Notes: a model not told the origin generated them from the sequence alone. DNA of 37,277 nucleotides from Gemmatimonadota bacterium (GCA_028873695.1 JAPPNU010000030.1:1-37277); one strand, 5' to 3'; positions 1 through 9,103 are shown, counted from the first letter of the stretch. Translations and numbers: made by a program.

Positions 1-214
1 AGGAACCAAAAGTCGCCGCTGGGCGCGGGGCCTGCCTTATGCATGGCGCGAATACGCTCACAGGACCCACCCGATACGCTGGCCTGCCAACCCGGGAGGA
101 CATCGCAAATCGGTGCCGGACGGAACAACGCGCCCTGCTCCGAGAGACCTCTCGACAGGCCTGCCGTTTGAAGCCGTCGTGGCTTCGTTTGAGAGAGGTG
201 CGTTCAGCGAATCC
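1..214 (-). ncRNA. Candidate structured RNA or long leader running off the left edge
   Basis: No convincing protein lies in the first 374 bases. Read on the minus strand, the stretch starts just after a sigma70-like promoter (221-248) and holds nested complementary arms. ACCTCTC and GAGAGGT enclose a perfect GAAGCC/GGCTTC hairpin (about 170-186), and CGAGAG/CTCTCG can also pair (141-154). The motif GGCAGG occurs four times. A minus-strand ATG at 40-42 stays open to the window edge, so this could instead be the leader of a gene lying outside. I could not match it to 6S, tmRNA, RNase P, SRP RNA or a known riboswitch. Confidence 0.3.
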
Positions 215-220
215 TGCCAA

Positions 221-248
221 AATATACCAAACTTCTCATGGGGGTCAA
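221..248 (-). promoter_or_regulatory. Sigma70-like promoter
   Basis: On the minus strand, TTGACC (243-248) and TATATT (221-226) are separated by 16 nt. It faces the left edge of the window and would start a transcript near 214. It lies 126 nt beyond the purA stop, so it is a separate start and not part of the purA operon. Confidence 0.45.
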
Positions 249-374
249 CTCATATCGCCGGGTTCAAAACCTCCGACGTTCGGACCCTTCTGCCCGGCGA
301 TAATTTTCGGAAACGATTGTCCCGGACGGCACAAGCGCGTCTAATACTTGTAGCGCGTGGACTCGGATTGCCGG

Positions 375-1655
375 TCAATCCACCACGATCGTCTCCTTGC
401 GGTCCGGTCCCACGGACACCATGGCAATGGGGGTGCGGCTCAGTTCCTGAATTCGGTCCAGGTACCGCCTGGCGTTATCAGGAAGTTCCTCCAATCGCCT
501 CGCATCGCTGGTCGAGGATCTCCAACCCGCCATCGATTCGTACACGGGCTCACATTCCGCCAGCACCTTCACGTCGCTCGGGAAGTGTTCCAGCCGCTTC
601 CCGCGGCGCGTATAATGCGTACAGATCCGGATTTCGTCCAGCGGATCCAGTATGTCCAGCCGTGTCACCGCGATACCGGACAGTCCGTTCACCCTCGCGG
701 CAAACCGGAGAATTACGGCATCCAGCCATCCGCACCGCCTCGGCCGACCGGTGGTCGCCCCGTATTCGTGTCCGATTTCCCGGATCCGGTCGCCCATGGC
801 GCCGGTCAGTTCCGTGGGAAACGGCCCGTTGCCCACGCGCGTGGTATACGCCTTGACCACCCCGATAACCTCGGAAACCCGGGTGGGCCCGATGCCGGCG
901 CCCGTACATGCGCCGCCTGCGGTCGTGTTCGAAGACGTCACAAAAGGATACGTCCCGTGATCGATATCCAGCAGCGTGCCCTGCGAGCCCTCGAACAGGA
1001 CGTCCTTGCCCGCGTCGATCATGTCGTTCAGGTATACCGAGGTATCCGTGACGAACGGCGCCAGCCGTTCGCCGAACGCCGTATAGGCCTCGATGATCGG
1101 CGTGGCATCCAGTCCGTCCCGACCGTACACATTTTCGAGGATCTCGTTTTTATGGCGGACGTTTTCCCGTACTTTGGCAGGCAGCGCGTCCGTGTCGTAC
1201 AGGTCTCCCACGCGAATGCCGGACGAGCGGTTGACCTTGTCCTGGTAGCACGGTCCGATGCCCCGTAGCGTGGTCCCGATCGCTTCCGCCCCGTCCCTTT
1301 CCTCGCTGGCCTGTTCGACACGTTTGTGATACGGCATGACCAGGTGGGTATTCGGACTGACAAACAGCCGATTCTCGATGGAAATGCCTTTAGACTCCAG
1401 CTCTTCCACCTCAAGAAACAACGCCTCCGGATCCATCACCACGCCGTTGCCGATCACGCACGTCTTGTCCGGATGCACGATCCCCGCAGGAATGAGATGA
1501 AATACGAACTCCAGATCGCCCGCCTTGATGGTGTGCCCGGCGTTGGCGCCACCCTGAAAACGCACCACGACGTCCGAGTCCGCCGTCATATAGTCCACGA
1601 CCTTGGCCTTGCCTTCATCTCCCCACTGCGCCCCGAGCACAATGCGCACGGACAT
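375..1655 (-). CDS. purA: Adenylosuccinate synthase
   Basis: Converts IMP, GTP and aspartate to adenylosuccinate, the first committed step from IMP to AMP, in the cytosol. At 426 residues it has the usual family length. The N-terminal GTP loop reads GAQWGDEGKAK; most members have GKGK, so one Gly is Ala here. GTTLRGIGPCYQDK and the FEGSQGTLLDIDHGTYPF segment match the IMP-binding and active-site regions, and the C-terminal SVGPDRKETI fits the family. The ATG at 1655 is preceded by GGGAGAT at good spacing. It lies downstream of serA on the same strand, with a 275 nt repeat-rich gap, and is the last gene of the minus-strand housekeeping block. Confidence 0.97.
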   Translation of the reverse strand: MSVRIVLGAQWGDEGKAKVVDYMTADSDVVVRFQGGANAGHTIKAGDLEFVFHLIPAGIVHPDKTCVIGNGVVMDPEALFLEVEELESKGISIENRLFVSPNTHLVMPYHKRVEQASEERDGAEAIGTTLRGIGPCYQDKVNRSSGIRVGDLYDTDALPAKVRENVRHKNEILENVYGRDGLDATPIIEAYTAFGERLAPFVTDTSVYLNDMIDAGKDVLFEGSQGTLLDIDHGTYPFVTSSNTTAGGACTGAGIGPTRVSEVIGVVKAYTTRVGNGPFPTELTGAMGDRIREIGHEYGATTGRPRRCGWLDAVILRFAARVNGLSGIAVTRLDILDPLDEIRICTHYTRRGKRLEHFPSDVKVLAECEPVYESMAGWRSSTSDARRLEELPDNARRYLDRIQELSRTPIAMVSVGPDRKETIVVD

Positions 1656-1930
1656 GTTTATCTCCCAAGAAAGACAGCTGTCAGCCGTCAGCTGTCGGCT
1701 AAACCAGAACCTCTCCTCTCCGGCCCCGCAGACCTCTCTCCCCGACCCTCTCTCCTAAAGGAAAGAGGGAGACAAGCAGGAAAACCGGCCTCACACGGAG
1801 ACACAAAGGCACAAAGGACACAAAGGGAAACCGGAGAAAGCAAAGGGCAAAGTCACCGCCGCTTCTTCCTTTTTCATTCTTCCTTCTTCCTTCACGAAGT
1901 GGGTCAGGGGGTAGGTCCGTCTACCCGGTC
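1656..1930. repeat. Repeat-rich spacer between serA and purA
   Basis: No gene is visible. The spacer has three parts: a CAGCTGTCAGCCGTCAGC-type microrepeat near 1670-1700 that recurs at 3531-3816 and 30115-30145; a C/T-rich hairpin-forming stretch (about 1733-1788), related in reverse orientation to 15840-15910; and imperfect ACACAAAGG units (about 1800-1830), followed by a CTTCCTTCTTCC run. It looks like accumulated non-coding repeat sequence. Confidence 0.6.
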
Positions 1931-3517
1931 TTAGAATTTCGCCTGCCTTGCCCAGAGGAATTCCGGAGCTTCGGCGATGCGATTCAGCACGCCTTCCGGT
2001 GCGGGCGAATCCAGGCTGATCATCATGATGGCCTGTCCGCCCCGGCTGTCCCGCCCCAGCGCCATATCGGCGATATTGAGTTTCTCTTCGGCCAAAAGCG
2101 TCCCGATCCAGCCGACCACCCCCGGAACGTCCCGGTTGCAGCAGATCAGCACGTCGCCTTCCAGTCTGGCCTTCACCTCGAACCGGTCGATTCGCACGAC
2201 CCTCGCGTCGCTGCTGCCGAAGACGGTGGCCGATATCGAAGTCTTACCCGCCGTCGTTTCGTAATCCACCGTCATCAGATTCGTATAGTCCTTATGGGCG
2301 CTGCTGCGCGTCTCGTCGATCTTGACCCCGCGCTTCTGCGCGAAAAGAGGGGCGTTCACGTACGTCACGAGTTCATCCGTGAGATTCGTAATGGCCCCCT
2401 TCAAGACCGCTGCCGTCATCGGCGAGGTTGCGAATTTCAGGATATCTCCATGGTACTCGATGGCAATTCGCCGCAGGCTGCCCCGGCTCAGCTGGGCCTG
2501 CAACGCACCCACCTTTTCGGCCAATAGCAGGTACGGACGGACGTCCTCGTAAAGAGAAGGATCCACCGAGGGCATATTGACGGCCCGATGCGCGGGCCTG
2601 TCCTTCAGGACCTCCCAGACGTCCTGCGCGATCTGGCGCGCCACACGGTCCTGCGCCTCTTCGGTCGAAGCGGCCAGATGCGGCGTGCAGATTACCTCGC
2701 GCCGCCGAAGAAGGGGGTGATCCTTCGGCGGGGGTTCCTCCTCGTACACGTCGAGCGCGGCTCCGGCCACCCTCCCATCCTCGATCGCTTTCAGAAGCGC
2801 CGTCTCGTCGACCAGCCCGCCCCGCGCACAATTGAGAATGCGCACGCCGGATCTGCATTTCTCCAGTGAGGCCGCCGAAATCAGGTGGCGCGTGTTCTCC
2901 ATCAGCGGCGTATGGAGCGTGATATAGTCTGAAGTCGCGTAGATTTCTTCCAGGGACGTCAGCTTCACCTGAAATCTGGCAGCCATCTCTTCGGAAAGGA
3001 ACGGATCGTGACCCAGCGCCGTCATCCCCAGGGCCCGCGCCAGGCGGGCGACGTGCTGTCCGACGCGCCCCACCCCGATAATACCCAGCGCCTTTCCGTT
3101 CAACTCCACGCCCGTATAAGACTTTCGTTCCCACGCGCCGCGTTTCAGAGACGCGGTTGCCTGCGGAATGTTACGGCTTAGCGCAAGCAGCATCCCCACG
3201 GTATGCTCGGCCGTGGCAATCGTGTTCCCCCCGGGCGAGTGTACCACCACCACGCCGCGTTCCGTGGCGGCGCCGATGTCAATATTGTCCACGCCGACTC
3301 CGGCGCGTCCGATCACGCGGAGCCGATGCGCCGCTGCCAGTATCTCCCGGGTCACATGCGTTTCGCTTCGAATGATCATCCCGTCGTAGGCGCCGATTTC
3401 ACGCGCCAGCGCCTCCGGCGAAAGGCCCGTCCGGACGTCCACCCGGATATCCGGCGCCTCCGCGAACACGGCCTGCCAGCCGCGGGACAACGTATCTGCG
3501 ATTAAAACCCGCTTCAT
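1931..3517 (-). CDS. serA: D-3-phosphoglycerate dehydrogenase
   Basis: Oxidises 3-phosphoglycerate to 3-phosphohydroxypyruvate with NAD, the entry to serine synthesis. It is 528 residues, the long type with a C-terminal intervening domain and an ACT domain. The NAD fold carries GIIGVGRVGQHVA. Catalytic Arg, Glu and His lie in CARGGLVDE, ALDVYEEEPP and CTPHLAAS. The ACT-type end has RDVPGVVGWIG and LNIADMALGR, so serine feedback is plausible. I chose the ATG at 3517 over a TTG at 3526 because the protein then begins MKRVLIAD, typical for the family; no clear Shine-Dalgarno is seen. The tandem repeat begins only 8 nt upstream. The aminotransferase upstream probably supplies the next step. Confidence 0.96.
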   Translation of the reverse strand: MKRVLIADTLSRGWQAVFAEAPDIRVDVRTGLSPEALAREIGAYDGMIIRSETHVTREILAAAHRLRVIGRAGVGVDNIDIGAATERGVVVVHSPGGNTIATAEHTVGMLLALSRNIPQATASLKRGAWERKSYTGVELNGKALGIIGVGRVGQHVARLARALGMTALGHDPFLSEEMAARFQVKLTSLEEIYATSDYITLHTPLMENTRHLISAASLEKCRSGVRILNCARGGLVDETALLKAIEDGRVAGAALDVYEEEPPPKDHPLLRRREVICTPHLAASTEEAQDRVARQIAQDVWEVLKDRPAHRAVNMPSVDPSLYEDVRPYLLLAEKVGALQAQLSRGSLRRIAIEYHGDILKFATSPMTAAVLKGAITNLTDELVTYVNAPLFAQKRGVKIDETRSSAHKDYTNLMTVDYETTAGKTSISATVFGSSDARVVRIDRFEVKARLEGDVLICCNRDVPGVVGWIGTLLAEEKLNIADMALGRDSRGGQAIMMISLDSPAPEGVLNRIAEAPEFLWARQAKF

Positions 3518-3524
3518 AGTTAGC

Positions 3525-3780
3525 AAGAAAGCTGTCAGCTATCAGCTCTCAGCCGTCAGCTAAAGGCAAAAGGCTAAACGGGCAACGTGCGCCCCAATTG
3601 CTCTTCCGTAGGGCAACCCTTGTGGTTGCCTATGTCAAAGGCGCAGGGCAAGAAAGCTGTCAGCTGTCAGCTATCAGCTCTCAGCCGTCAGCTAAAGGCA
3701 AAAGGCTAAACGGGCAACGTGCGCCCCAATTGCTCTTCCGTAGGGCAACCCTTGTGGTTGCCCGGGTCAAGGCGCAGGGC
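3525..3780. repeat. Tandem duplication of a 125-131 nt unit
   Basis: Two near-identical copies lie at 3525-3649 and 3650-3780. Each begins AAGAAAGCTGTCAGCT, passes through a CTATCAGCTCTCAGCCGTC microrepeat and ends in a GGCAACC-CTTGT-GGTTGCC hairpin followed by GGCGCAGGGC. A third, decayed start of the unit follows at 3781-3818 and runs into the aminotransferase stop region. The second copy has an extra TCAGCTG-type unit. The hairpin could act in mRNA processing or as a weak terminator between the aminotransferase and serA. Confidence 0.8.
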
Positions 3781-3797
3781 AAACAGGCTATCAGTTG

Positions 3798-4991
3798 TCA
3801 GCCTTCAGCAGTCAGCGCGTCTTGCGCGGCCTTCACGCCCGCGCCGGCTTCGAATTCCCATCCGGTCTGCCGAAGACCGATTTCAAGCGCCGTAACGGCC
3901 TCCAGAATCCCGGTATCGTCCACGTACCCCAGGTTGGACACCCGCACCATCCGGCCCCTGTATTCGCCCAGCCCGCCGCCAACCACCACGCCGCACTCCC
4001 GCCGCATATATTCCGTCAACGCGACGCCATCCACGCTGCCGGGCAGTAGAATCGCGGTCAGCGCGTTCGAAGGCCGACGCGCGAAACAGGTCAGTCCCAG
4101 CGCCGCCGCGGACCCTCGCACCGCCCGCGCATGCCGGGCATGCCGTTCCCACACCCGCGGGATACCCTCCTCGCGGAGCATCTGCAGCACCGCCCGAAGC
4201 CCCGCCAGGAGCGTAACCGGCAGTGTGGCCGGCGCCCTGCCCTCTGACATTGACGTCCTGTAGTCTTCCAGATTCCAATAGAACTTCGGAAGCCGGGACC
4301 GCCCGTGGGCCTTCCATACCCGCGGCCCTACCGCCGCCATTCCCATACCCGGAGGCAGCATCAACCCCTTCTGGGACGCCGTCACCGCCAGGTCCACGTT
4401 GCATGCCTCGAGCGGCAGCGGGTGCGCCCCCACGCTGGAGACGCCGTCCACGACGAACAGCGCTTCAGTGTCGCTCAGGATCTCGCCGATCGAGGCGACG
4501 TCGTGCAAGACGCCTGTCGAGGTCTCGCTGTGTGTGGCGAACACGACCCGCAAACCGGGGTCGTCACGAAGCGCTTCGGCCACGACCTGCGGGTCCACCG
4601 CCTCGCCCCAGGGAAACTCACGTTCGACCACCTCAACCCCGTAAGCGCGGCAGAGGTCCGTCCAGCGCGCGCCGAACTGCCCCGCCTGCACGACCAGGGC
4701 CCGGTCACCGGCGCAGAGCGTATTGGCGACCGCGGCCTCCATAACGCCCGTACCCGAGCAGGACAGCAAAAACACGTCATAGGACGTGGGAAAGACCTCT
4801 TGAAGCCCTTCGACCGCATTTCGAAGCAGCGCGGGAAATTCCGGGCCGCGGTGATAGACCGGCGTCCCGGCCATTGCGGTCTGGACCCTTTCAGGTATGG
4901 GTGTCGGGCCCGGTGTAAAGAGCCGTTGCCGCCTGAGCCCGCAGGGCGAACCGCGGTTTTCGACGCGCGCGGGACTAGTCTTCAACGACAT
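3798..4991 (-). CDS. Class V aminotransferase (alanine/serine-glyoxylate type)
   Basis: PLP-dependent enzyme of fold type I, 397 residues. The PLP lysine is in TASQKGLM (about K208), the ring-binding Asp is in FVVDGVSSVGAH (about D182) and HSETSTG is the phosphate-side motif. The N-terminal FTPGPTPIPERV is typical of alanine-glyoxylate and serine-pyruvate aminotransferases. A longer open frame extends to 5222, but the ATG at 4991 is preceded by GGAGGT, and the extension would be a shadow of engB. The start overlaps the end of engB by 17 nt, so translation is probably coupled. Placement directly before serA suggests that it may transaminate phosphohydroxypyruvate, standing in for SerC; that role is inferred. 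Confidence 0.9.
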   Translation of the reverse strand: MSLKTSPARVENRGSPCGLRRQRLFTPGPTPIPERVQTAMAGTPVYHRGPEFPALLRNAVEGLQEVFPTSYDVFLLSCSGTGVMEAAVANTLCAGDRALVVQAGQFGARWTDLCRAYGVEVVEREFPWGEAVDPQVVAEALRDDPGLRVVFATHSETSTGVLHDVASIGEILSDTEALFVVDGVSSVGAHPLPLEACNVDLAVTASQKGLMLPPGMGMAAVGPRVWKAHGRSRLPKFYWNLEDYRTSMSEGRAPATLPVTLLAGLRAVLQMLREEGIPRVWERHARHARAVRGSAAALGLTCFARRPSNALTAILLPGSVDGVALTEYMRRECGVVVGGGLGEYRGRMVRVSNLGYVDDTGILEAVTALEIGLRQTGWEFEAGAGVKAAQDALTAEG

Positions 4992-5562
4992 CCTGGATCC
5001 ACCTCCAGACAGCGTGTCTGCCCAGACCGGATACCGCCGAAAACGGTACGAGGTCGTATTCGCCCACCCCGGACAGCAGGTCCCGCGTCCGGTCCAGCCG
5101 GGACTTCCGGCGGCTTCCCGGAAGCTTGTCAACCTTGGTGGCAACCAGCAGAAACGGCCGGCCGAATTGAATGAGCCAGGCCGCCAACTGCATGTCTCGG
5201 GCCGTCGGATCGTGCCGGGCATCCATCAGATGCACGATGCCGCGCAATGAGGTCCGCGTACCCAGATAACCATTGATCAGTTCGGCCCACTGCCGGCGTT
5301 CCCGTTGCCCCCGCTTTGCGTAACCATACCCGGGCAGATCCACGAAATGCAGCGACCCATTGACGCGGTAGTAGTTGAGAGTACGCGTCTTTCCCGGCGT
5401 CTTGCTGGTGCCCGCCAGATGTCTGCGGTTCAACAGCCGGTTGAGCAGGGAGGATTTCCCCACGTTCGAACGCCCGGCAAACGCAATTTCCGGCAGTCCT
5501 TCCATCGGAAGTCGGTCCGGATGCGCGACGCTGGTCACAAAATCGGCGGAACGGATCTGCAT
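4975..5562 (-). CDS. engB: Ribosome biogenesis GTPase EngB (YsxC/YihA)
   Basis: Small Era-like GTPase needed for large ribosomal subunit assembly. It has 195 residues from the ATG at 5562; a TTG three codons upstream is the other candidate start, and neither has a strong Shine-Dalgarno. Motifs in order are G1 GRSNVGKSS (about 30-38), G3 DLPGYG (75-80), G4 TKVD (142-145) and G5 SAVSG (175-179). It sits after clpX on the same strand, beyond a hairpin with a short T-run, and overlaps the aminotransferase start. A tig-clpP-clpX-engB order resembles neighbourhoods in other bacteria. Confidence 0.95.
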   Translation of the reverse strand: MQIRSADFVTSVAHPDRLPMEGLPEIAFAGRSNVGKSSLLNRLLNRRHLAGTSKTPGKTRTLNYYRVNGSLHFVDLPGYGYAKRGQRERRQWAELINGYLGTRTSLRGIVHLMDARHDPTARDMQLAAWLIQFGRPFLLVATKVDKLPGSRRKSRLDRTRDLLSGVGEYDLVPFSAVSGLGRHAVWRWIQDVVED

Positions 5563-5600
5563 GGCGGACAACCGGGGACGTCTTCATTGCCGGACACATA

Positions 5601-5626
5601 GAAAACCGGGGCAATGGACCCCGGTT
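5601..5626 (-). terminator. Hairpin terminator or attenuator after clpX
   Basis: Read on the minus strand, AACCGGGG and CCCCGGTT form a perfect 8-bp stem with a 7-nt loop, followed by TTC (GGTTTTC in total). It lies in the 94 nt between the clpX stop and the engB start. The T-run is short, so partial read-through into engB is likely. Confidence 0.65.
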
Positions 5627-5656
5627 CCGAAAGCGCGGAAAAAGATGATACCGAAA

Positions 5657-6898
5657 CTATGCGCTCTTTTTCTCTTCGATGTGAAGGCGGGGTTTGGTCC
5701 TGCCTGCCACCATATCCTTCGTGACCACAACCCGCTTGCGATCCGTGGAGGAAGGGAGGTCGTACATCAGATCGATCATAATGTCCTCCAGAACCGATCG
5801 CAACCCCCTGGCGCCGGTACCCTTGTGGACGGTTAGCCGCACCACCTCGTTCAGGGCCCCGTCTTCGAATTCGAGATCTGCGCCATCCATTTCGAACAGT
5901 TTCTGATACTGCTTGGTTATCGCATTCTTCGGCTCGGTCAGAATCTTGTACAATGCATCCTCATCGAGGTCGCTGAGAGAACACGTTATGGGAAGCCTGC
6001 CGACCAGTTCGGGAATCAGACCGTACCTGATGAGGTCCTCCGGCTCCACGTCGGCAAAGAAGGAGCCCGCGTTCCGCTTTTCTTCGGGACCGTCCTTCGC
6101 GCCGAAACCGATGGTCTTTTCACCGATCCGGTTGCTGATGATTTCTTCCAGGCCGTCGAATGCGCCGCCGCATATAAACAGGATATTCCGCGTATTCACC
6201 TGGATCAGGGGCTGCTCGGGATGTTTCCGTCCTCCCTTCGGCGGTATGCTGGCGACGGTGCCCTCGAGGATCTTCAACAGGGCCTGCTGCACCCCTTCCC
6301 CGGATACGTCGCGCGTAATTGAAGGATTGGCCGCCTTTCTCGAGATCTTGTCGACTTCGTCCAGGTAGAGAATGCCCATTTCCGCCTGCGCCACGTCGTA
6401 GTCGGCCGCCTGCAACAGGCGGACCAGGATATTCTCAACGTCTTCGCCCACGTATCCGGCTTCTGTGAGAATGGTCGCGTCCGCAATGGAGAACGGAACG
6501 TCCAGGATGCGCGCGAGCGTCTGGGCAAGCAGGGTCTTCCCGGTTCCCGTGGGCCCGACGAGCAGGATGTTGCTCTTTTCGAGTTCAACGTCGTCCGTTG
6601 TGACGCGAGACCGGATCCGCTTATAGTGATTGTAGACCGCGACGGAAAGCGTGCGTTTGGCCGCCTCCTGCCCGATCACGTAGTCGTCGAGCCGGGTTTT
6701 GATCGTTGCCGGTTTGGGCAGCCTCTGCCGCGACGCAACCGGCTTCTGCCTGGCGTCCTCCTGCAGTACTTCGTTGCACAGCTTCACGCAGTCGCTGCAT
6801 ATGTGCACCGAAGTCCCCGTAATGATCTTTTCGACCTGGTCGTTGCCCTTGCCGCAGAAAGAGCATTGCACCTCGGTCCTTGAAGATCGCCGTTTCAT
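5657..6898 (-). CDS. clpX: ATP-dependent Clp protease ATP-binding subunit ClpX
   Basis: AAA+ unfoldase that feeds substrates to ClpP, 413 residues, normal length. The N-terminal zinc domain has C12, C15, C34 and C37. It carries Walker A GPTGTGKT, pore loop [10 protein letters not shown], Walker [21 protein letters not shown] near the RKH-loop region and a sensor-2 [13 protein letters not shown]. It begins 61 nt after the end of clpP on the same strand. The ATG at 6898 has only a weak Shine-Dalgarno. A terminator-like hairpin follows it. Confidence 0.98.
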   Translation of the reverse strand: MKRRSSRTEVQCSFCGKGNDQVEKIITGTSVHICSDCVKLCNEVLQEDARQKPVASRQRLPKPATIKTRLDDYVIGQEAAKRTLSVAVYNHYKRIRSRVTTDDVELEKSNILLVGPTGTGKTLLAQTLARILDVPFSIADATILTEAGYVGEDVENILVRLLQAADYDVAQAEMGILYLDEVDKISRKAANPSITRDVSGEGVQQALLKILEGTVASIPPKGGRKHPEQPLIQVNTRNILFICGGAFDGLEEIISNRIGEKTIGFGAKDGPEEKRNAGSFFADVEPEDLIRYGLIPELVGRLPITCSLSDLDEDALYKILTEPKNAITKQYQKLFEMDGADLEFEDGALNEVVRLTVHKGTGARGLRSVLEDIMIDLMYDLPSSTDRKRVVVTKDMVAGRTKPRLHIEEKKSA

Positions 6899-6959
6899 AA
6901 GTCACCCGTCATTCCCGAACCCGGGCGGTTCCACGTGTTCGCCGCCACTCCGGAAAGGG

Positions 6960-7574
6960 TTACGCATCGTCCTCGATTACGAGACTGTCTTCCTTGCTTG
7001 GCGCAAGCACCTCATCGATCACGCCGTACGCCATGGCCTCGGCGGCGGACATGAAGAAATCCCGGTCGGCATCCTTGGCGACCCGCTCTATCGGCTGCCC
7101 GGTCTGCTCCGCCAGGATCTCGTTGAGCCTGTCCCGCCACTGGAGTATTTCCCTGGCGTGGCGTTCCACGTCGGAAGCCTGTCCGCCCGCGCCGCCCATG
7201 GGCTGATGGACCAGGATCCTGGAATTCGGGAGGGCGCGCCGCTGCCCCTTCGTGCCTCCGGCAAGGAGAACGGCGGCGATGCTGAACGCCTGTCCGACGC
7301 ACACGGTTTCAACTTCGTTGGGCACGTACTGCATGGTATCGTAAATCGCCAGGCCGGCCGTAATGCTCCCCCCGGGCGAATTGATATACAACCGAATGGT
7401 CTTTTCAGGTGATTCCGAACTGCAGAACAGCATCTGCGCAATGACCAGGTTTGCAATGGTATCGTTGATTGGAAACCCGATGAAGATGATATTGTCCCTC
7501 AAAAGGCGGGAGAAGATGTCGTAGGACCGTTCACCGAGCCCCGTCTTCTCCAATACCATGGGTACAAGTGCCAT
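6960..7574 (-). CDS. clpP: ATP-dependent Clp protease proteolytic subunit ClpP
   Basis: Serine peptidase that forms the barrel partner of ClpX, 204 residues. The catalytic triad is S98 in [13 protein letters not shown]123 in ILVHQPMGG and D172 in [10 protein letters not shown], all at the spacing of E. coli ClpP. Phe precedes Ser where Ala is more usual in the nucleophile motif, a minor oddity. The open frame extends back to 7658 inside tig, but the ATG at 7574 has GAGGGAG upstream and gives the normal start MALVPMV. It lies 52 nt after tig and 61 nt before clpX. Confidence 0.97.
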   Translation of the reverse strand: MALVPMVLEKTGLGERSYDIFSRLLRDNIIFIGFPINDTIANLVIAQMLFCSSESPEKTIRLYINSPGGSITAGLAIYDTMQYVPNEVETVCVGQAFSIAAVLLAGGTKGQRRALPNSRILVHQPMGGAGGQASDVERHAREILQWRDRLNEILAEQTGQPIERVAKDADRDFFMSAAEAMAYGVIDEVLAPSKEDSLVIEDDA

Positions 7575-7626
7575 AAGCGTCTGTTCTCCCTCTCGCTCCT
7601 TGCCGGAATCCAGATGAAGGGTCGTC

Positions 7627-8922
7627 CTATTTCGCCTCGACGTCTTCGATTTCAGCATGTTCGATCAGCAGATCGAAGGTTTTTTCCGTCAGCAGGTCGG
7701 ACTCGATTCGTCCGATCTGGTCCGAACGCTTGAGTATCCGGCGGAGTTGCTCTCGCTCCGTGTTGTATCGACGCGACATGACATCAAGCCGGCCGTCCAT
7801 CTCCGCCTCTTCCACCACCAGGTCTTCCTTCTTCTGAATTGCCTCCAATAATAGATGACGCTTCAACCCGCGAATGGTGCCCTCCCGGCTTTCACGGCGA
7901 ATCGCCTCTTCATCTATTTCGTGGTCGTGCCCCTCGGCTTCCTTCTTCTGATTCTCCACCAGCGTGTCGAGCGCGTTCTCGATCATGGACTCCGGGAGAT
8001 CGAACGCGTTTTTTCGAATCAGCTCGTCGACGATGTGGCCCTCGAGGTAGCGACGCGAGGCGAAGTCCGCCTGCGCCTGCAGATCCGTACGGATCTGGTT
8101 CCTGAACGCATCCAGGGACTCGAACTGGCCCTGGTCCCGGGCGAACTCGTCGTCCAGTTCCGGCAGCGTGCGTTCCCGGATCTCCCTGGCGGAAAACATC
8201 ATGCGGATCTCACGCCCCGCCTCGTGCCGTGCATCCGCCGAAGGGGCGTCGTGTTCGTCTCCCTCCGTATGCGTCAGCCGGACCTGCCGGGTTTCGCCCG
8301 TGGTAATGCCCACGAGCTGGTTGTCGAGGTCGTGGTTGGCGTTCCTGCCGCCAATGTGAAAAGGGCGTTCTTCCTGTTTGCGGCCGATGATCGGCAGCCC
8401 GTTTTCATCCAGTTCCTGGAGATCAGCAACGACCACGTCGCCCGATTCGGCGGGCCTGTCGACCTCCTGCTCCGTGGCGTTCTCTTCCCGGACGCGCTGG
8501 AGTTGCTCTTCGACGTCGGCGTCGGCGACTTCGAATACGGGGCGTGTGGTTTTCAGGCCCCGGTAATCCTGTACGACGATTTCGGGCTTGATATCGACGG
8601 AAGCCGTAAACTTCAGCGGTTCTCCCTCTTCGTAGTTCACGTCTTCGATGGTGGCCTCCGAGATCGGCGTCAATCCCTCCGATCTGCTGGCCTCGCGGTA
8701 ATATTCCTGCATCACCTCCTGCAGCACCTCGCCCTGGATCGCCTTGCCGAACCGCTTTTTGACCAGGCTCAAAGGGATCTTTCCCTTGCGAAAGCCCGGC
8801 AAATTCAACGATTTACTGTAATTCTTGTAGGCGGTCTCGAATCGCCGGCGCACGTCCTCGTCCGGGACCTCCACCTCCAGCGTCCTGCGCCACGTATCCG
8901 ACTCTGAAACGGTCACCTTCAT
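7627..8922 (-). CDS. tig: Trigger factor (ribosome-bound chaperone, PPIase)
   Basis: Co-translational folding helper docking at the tunnel exit, 431 residues, usual length. The ribosome-binding signature GFRKGK is at about 43-48. The FKBP-like middle domain is recognisable but carries a charged stretch ([17 protein letters not shown]) where PPIase residues normally lie, so isomerase activity may be weak. The C-terminal part is helical and acidic as expected. I chose the ATG at 8922 (MKVTVSES) over that at 8934 because GGAAGG is 12 nt from the former but touches the latter. It is the first gene of the operon with clpP and clpX. Confidence 0.95.
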   Translation of the reverse strand: MKVTVSESDTWRRTLEVEVPDEDVRRRFETAYKNYSKSLNLPGFRKGKIPLSLVKKRFGKAIQGEVLQEVMQEYYREASRSEGLTPISEATIEDVNYEEGEPLKFTASVDIKPEIVVQDYRGLKTTRPVFEVADADVEEQLQRVREENATEQEVDRPAESGDVVVADLQELDENGLPIIGRKQEERPFHIGGRNANHDLDNQLVGITTGETRQVRLTHTEGDEHDAPSADARHEAGREIRMMFSAREIRERTLPELDDEFARDQGQFESLDAFRNQIRTDLQAQADFASRRYLEGHIVDELIRKNAFDLPESMIENALDTLVENQKKEAEGHDHEIDEEAIRRESREGTIRGLKRHLLLEAIQKKEDLVVEEAEMDGRLDVMSRRYNTEREQLRRILKRSDQIGRIESDLLTEKTFDLLIEHAEIEDVEAK

Positions 8923-8987
8923 GACGTCCGGCATCCTTCCGGTCCGTGGATGTTTGCGCTGTATTTCTCAAAACGATCCAAGCGCAA

Positions 8988-9016
8988 ATGATAAGCAAAT
9001 GCAGCGGAATTGTCAA
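8988..9016 (-). promoter_or_regulatory. Near-consensus sigma70 promoter for tig-clpP-clpX
   Basis: On the minus strand, TTGACA (9011-9016) and TATCAT (8988-8993) are spaced by 17 nt, about 65 nt upstream of the tig start. No CIRCE-type inverted repeat or heat-shock promoter is visible nearby. Confidence 0.75.
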
Positions 9017-9071
9017 TCCGTTTGCCGTAACTCCGGCGCCGCGCGGGGCAGCACCCGTTTACTCTGCCCCG

Positions 9072-9103
9072 AAAAAAAATCCGGACACGAATTCTGCCCG
9101 GAT
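9072..9103 (-). terminator. Rho-independent terminator of the radical SAM gene
   Basis: Read on the minus strand, ATCCGGGCA pairs with TGTCCGGAT (9 bp, one G-T wobble) around a GAATTCG loop. An eight-T run follows. It begins 27 nt after the radical SAM stop and separates that gene from the tig promoter. Confidence 0.85.

Noticed and set aside
240..275. tRNA-like GGGTTCAAAACCT stretch
   Set aside because: No matching acceptor, D or anticodon arms can be drawn around it.
357..1268. Plus-strand frame of 303 residues opposite purA
   Set aside because: purA is unmistakable on the minus strand, and this frame has no domain.
3525..3818. CRISPR-like array
   Set aside because: Units are adjacent copies of 125-131 nt with no short repeat/unique spacer pattern, and no cas genes are nearby.
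4992..5222. N-terminal extension of the aminotransferase
   Set aside because: It is out-of-frame engB sequence; the ATG at 4991 has GGAGGT and gives a normal length.
7855..8907. Plus-strand open frame of 350 residues opposite tig
   Set aside because: It lies wholly opposite trigger factor, has no recognisable motif and is a by-product of high G+C codon use.
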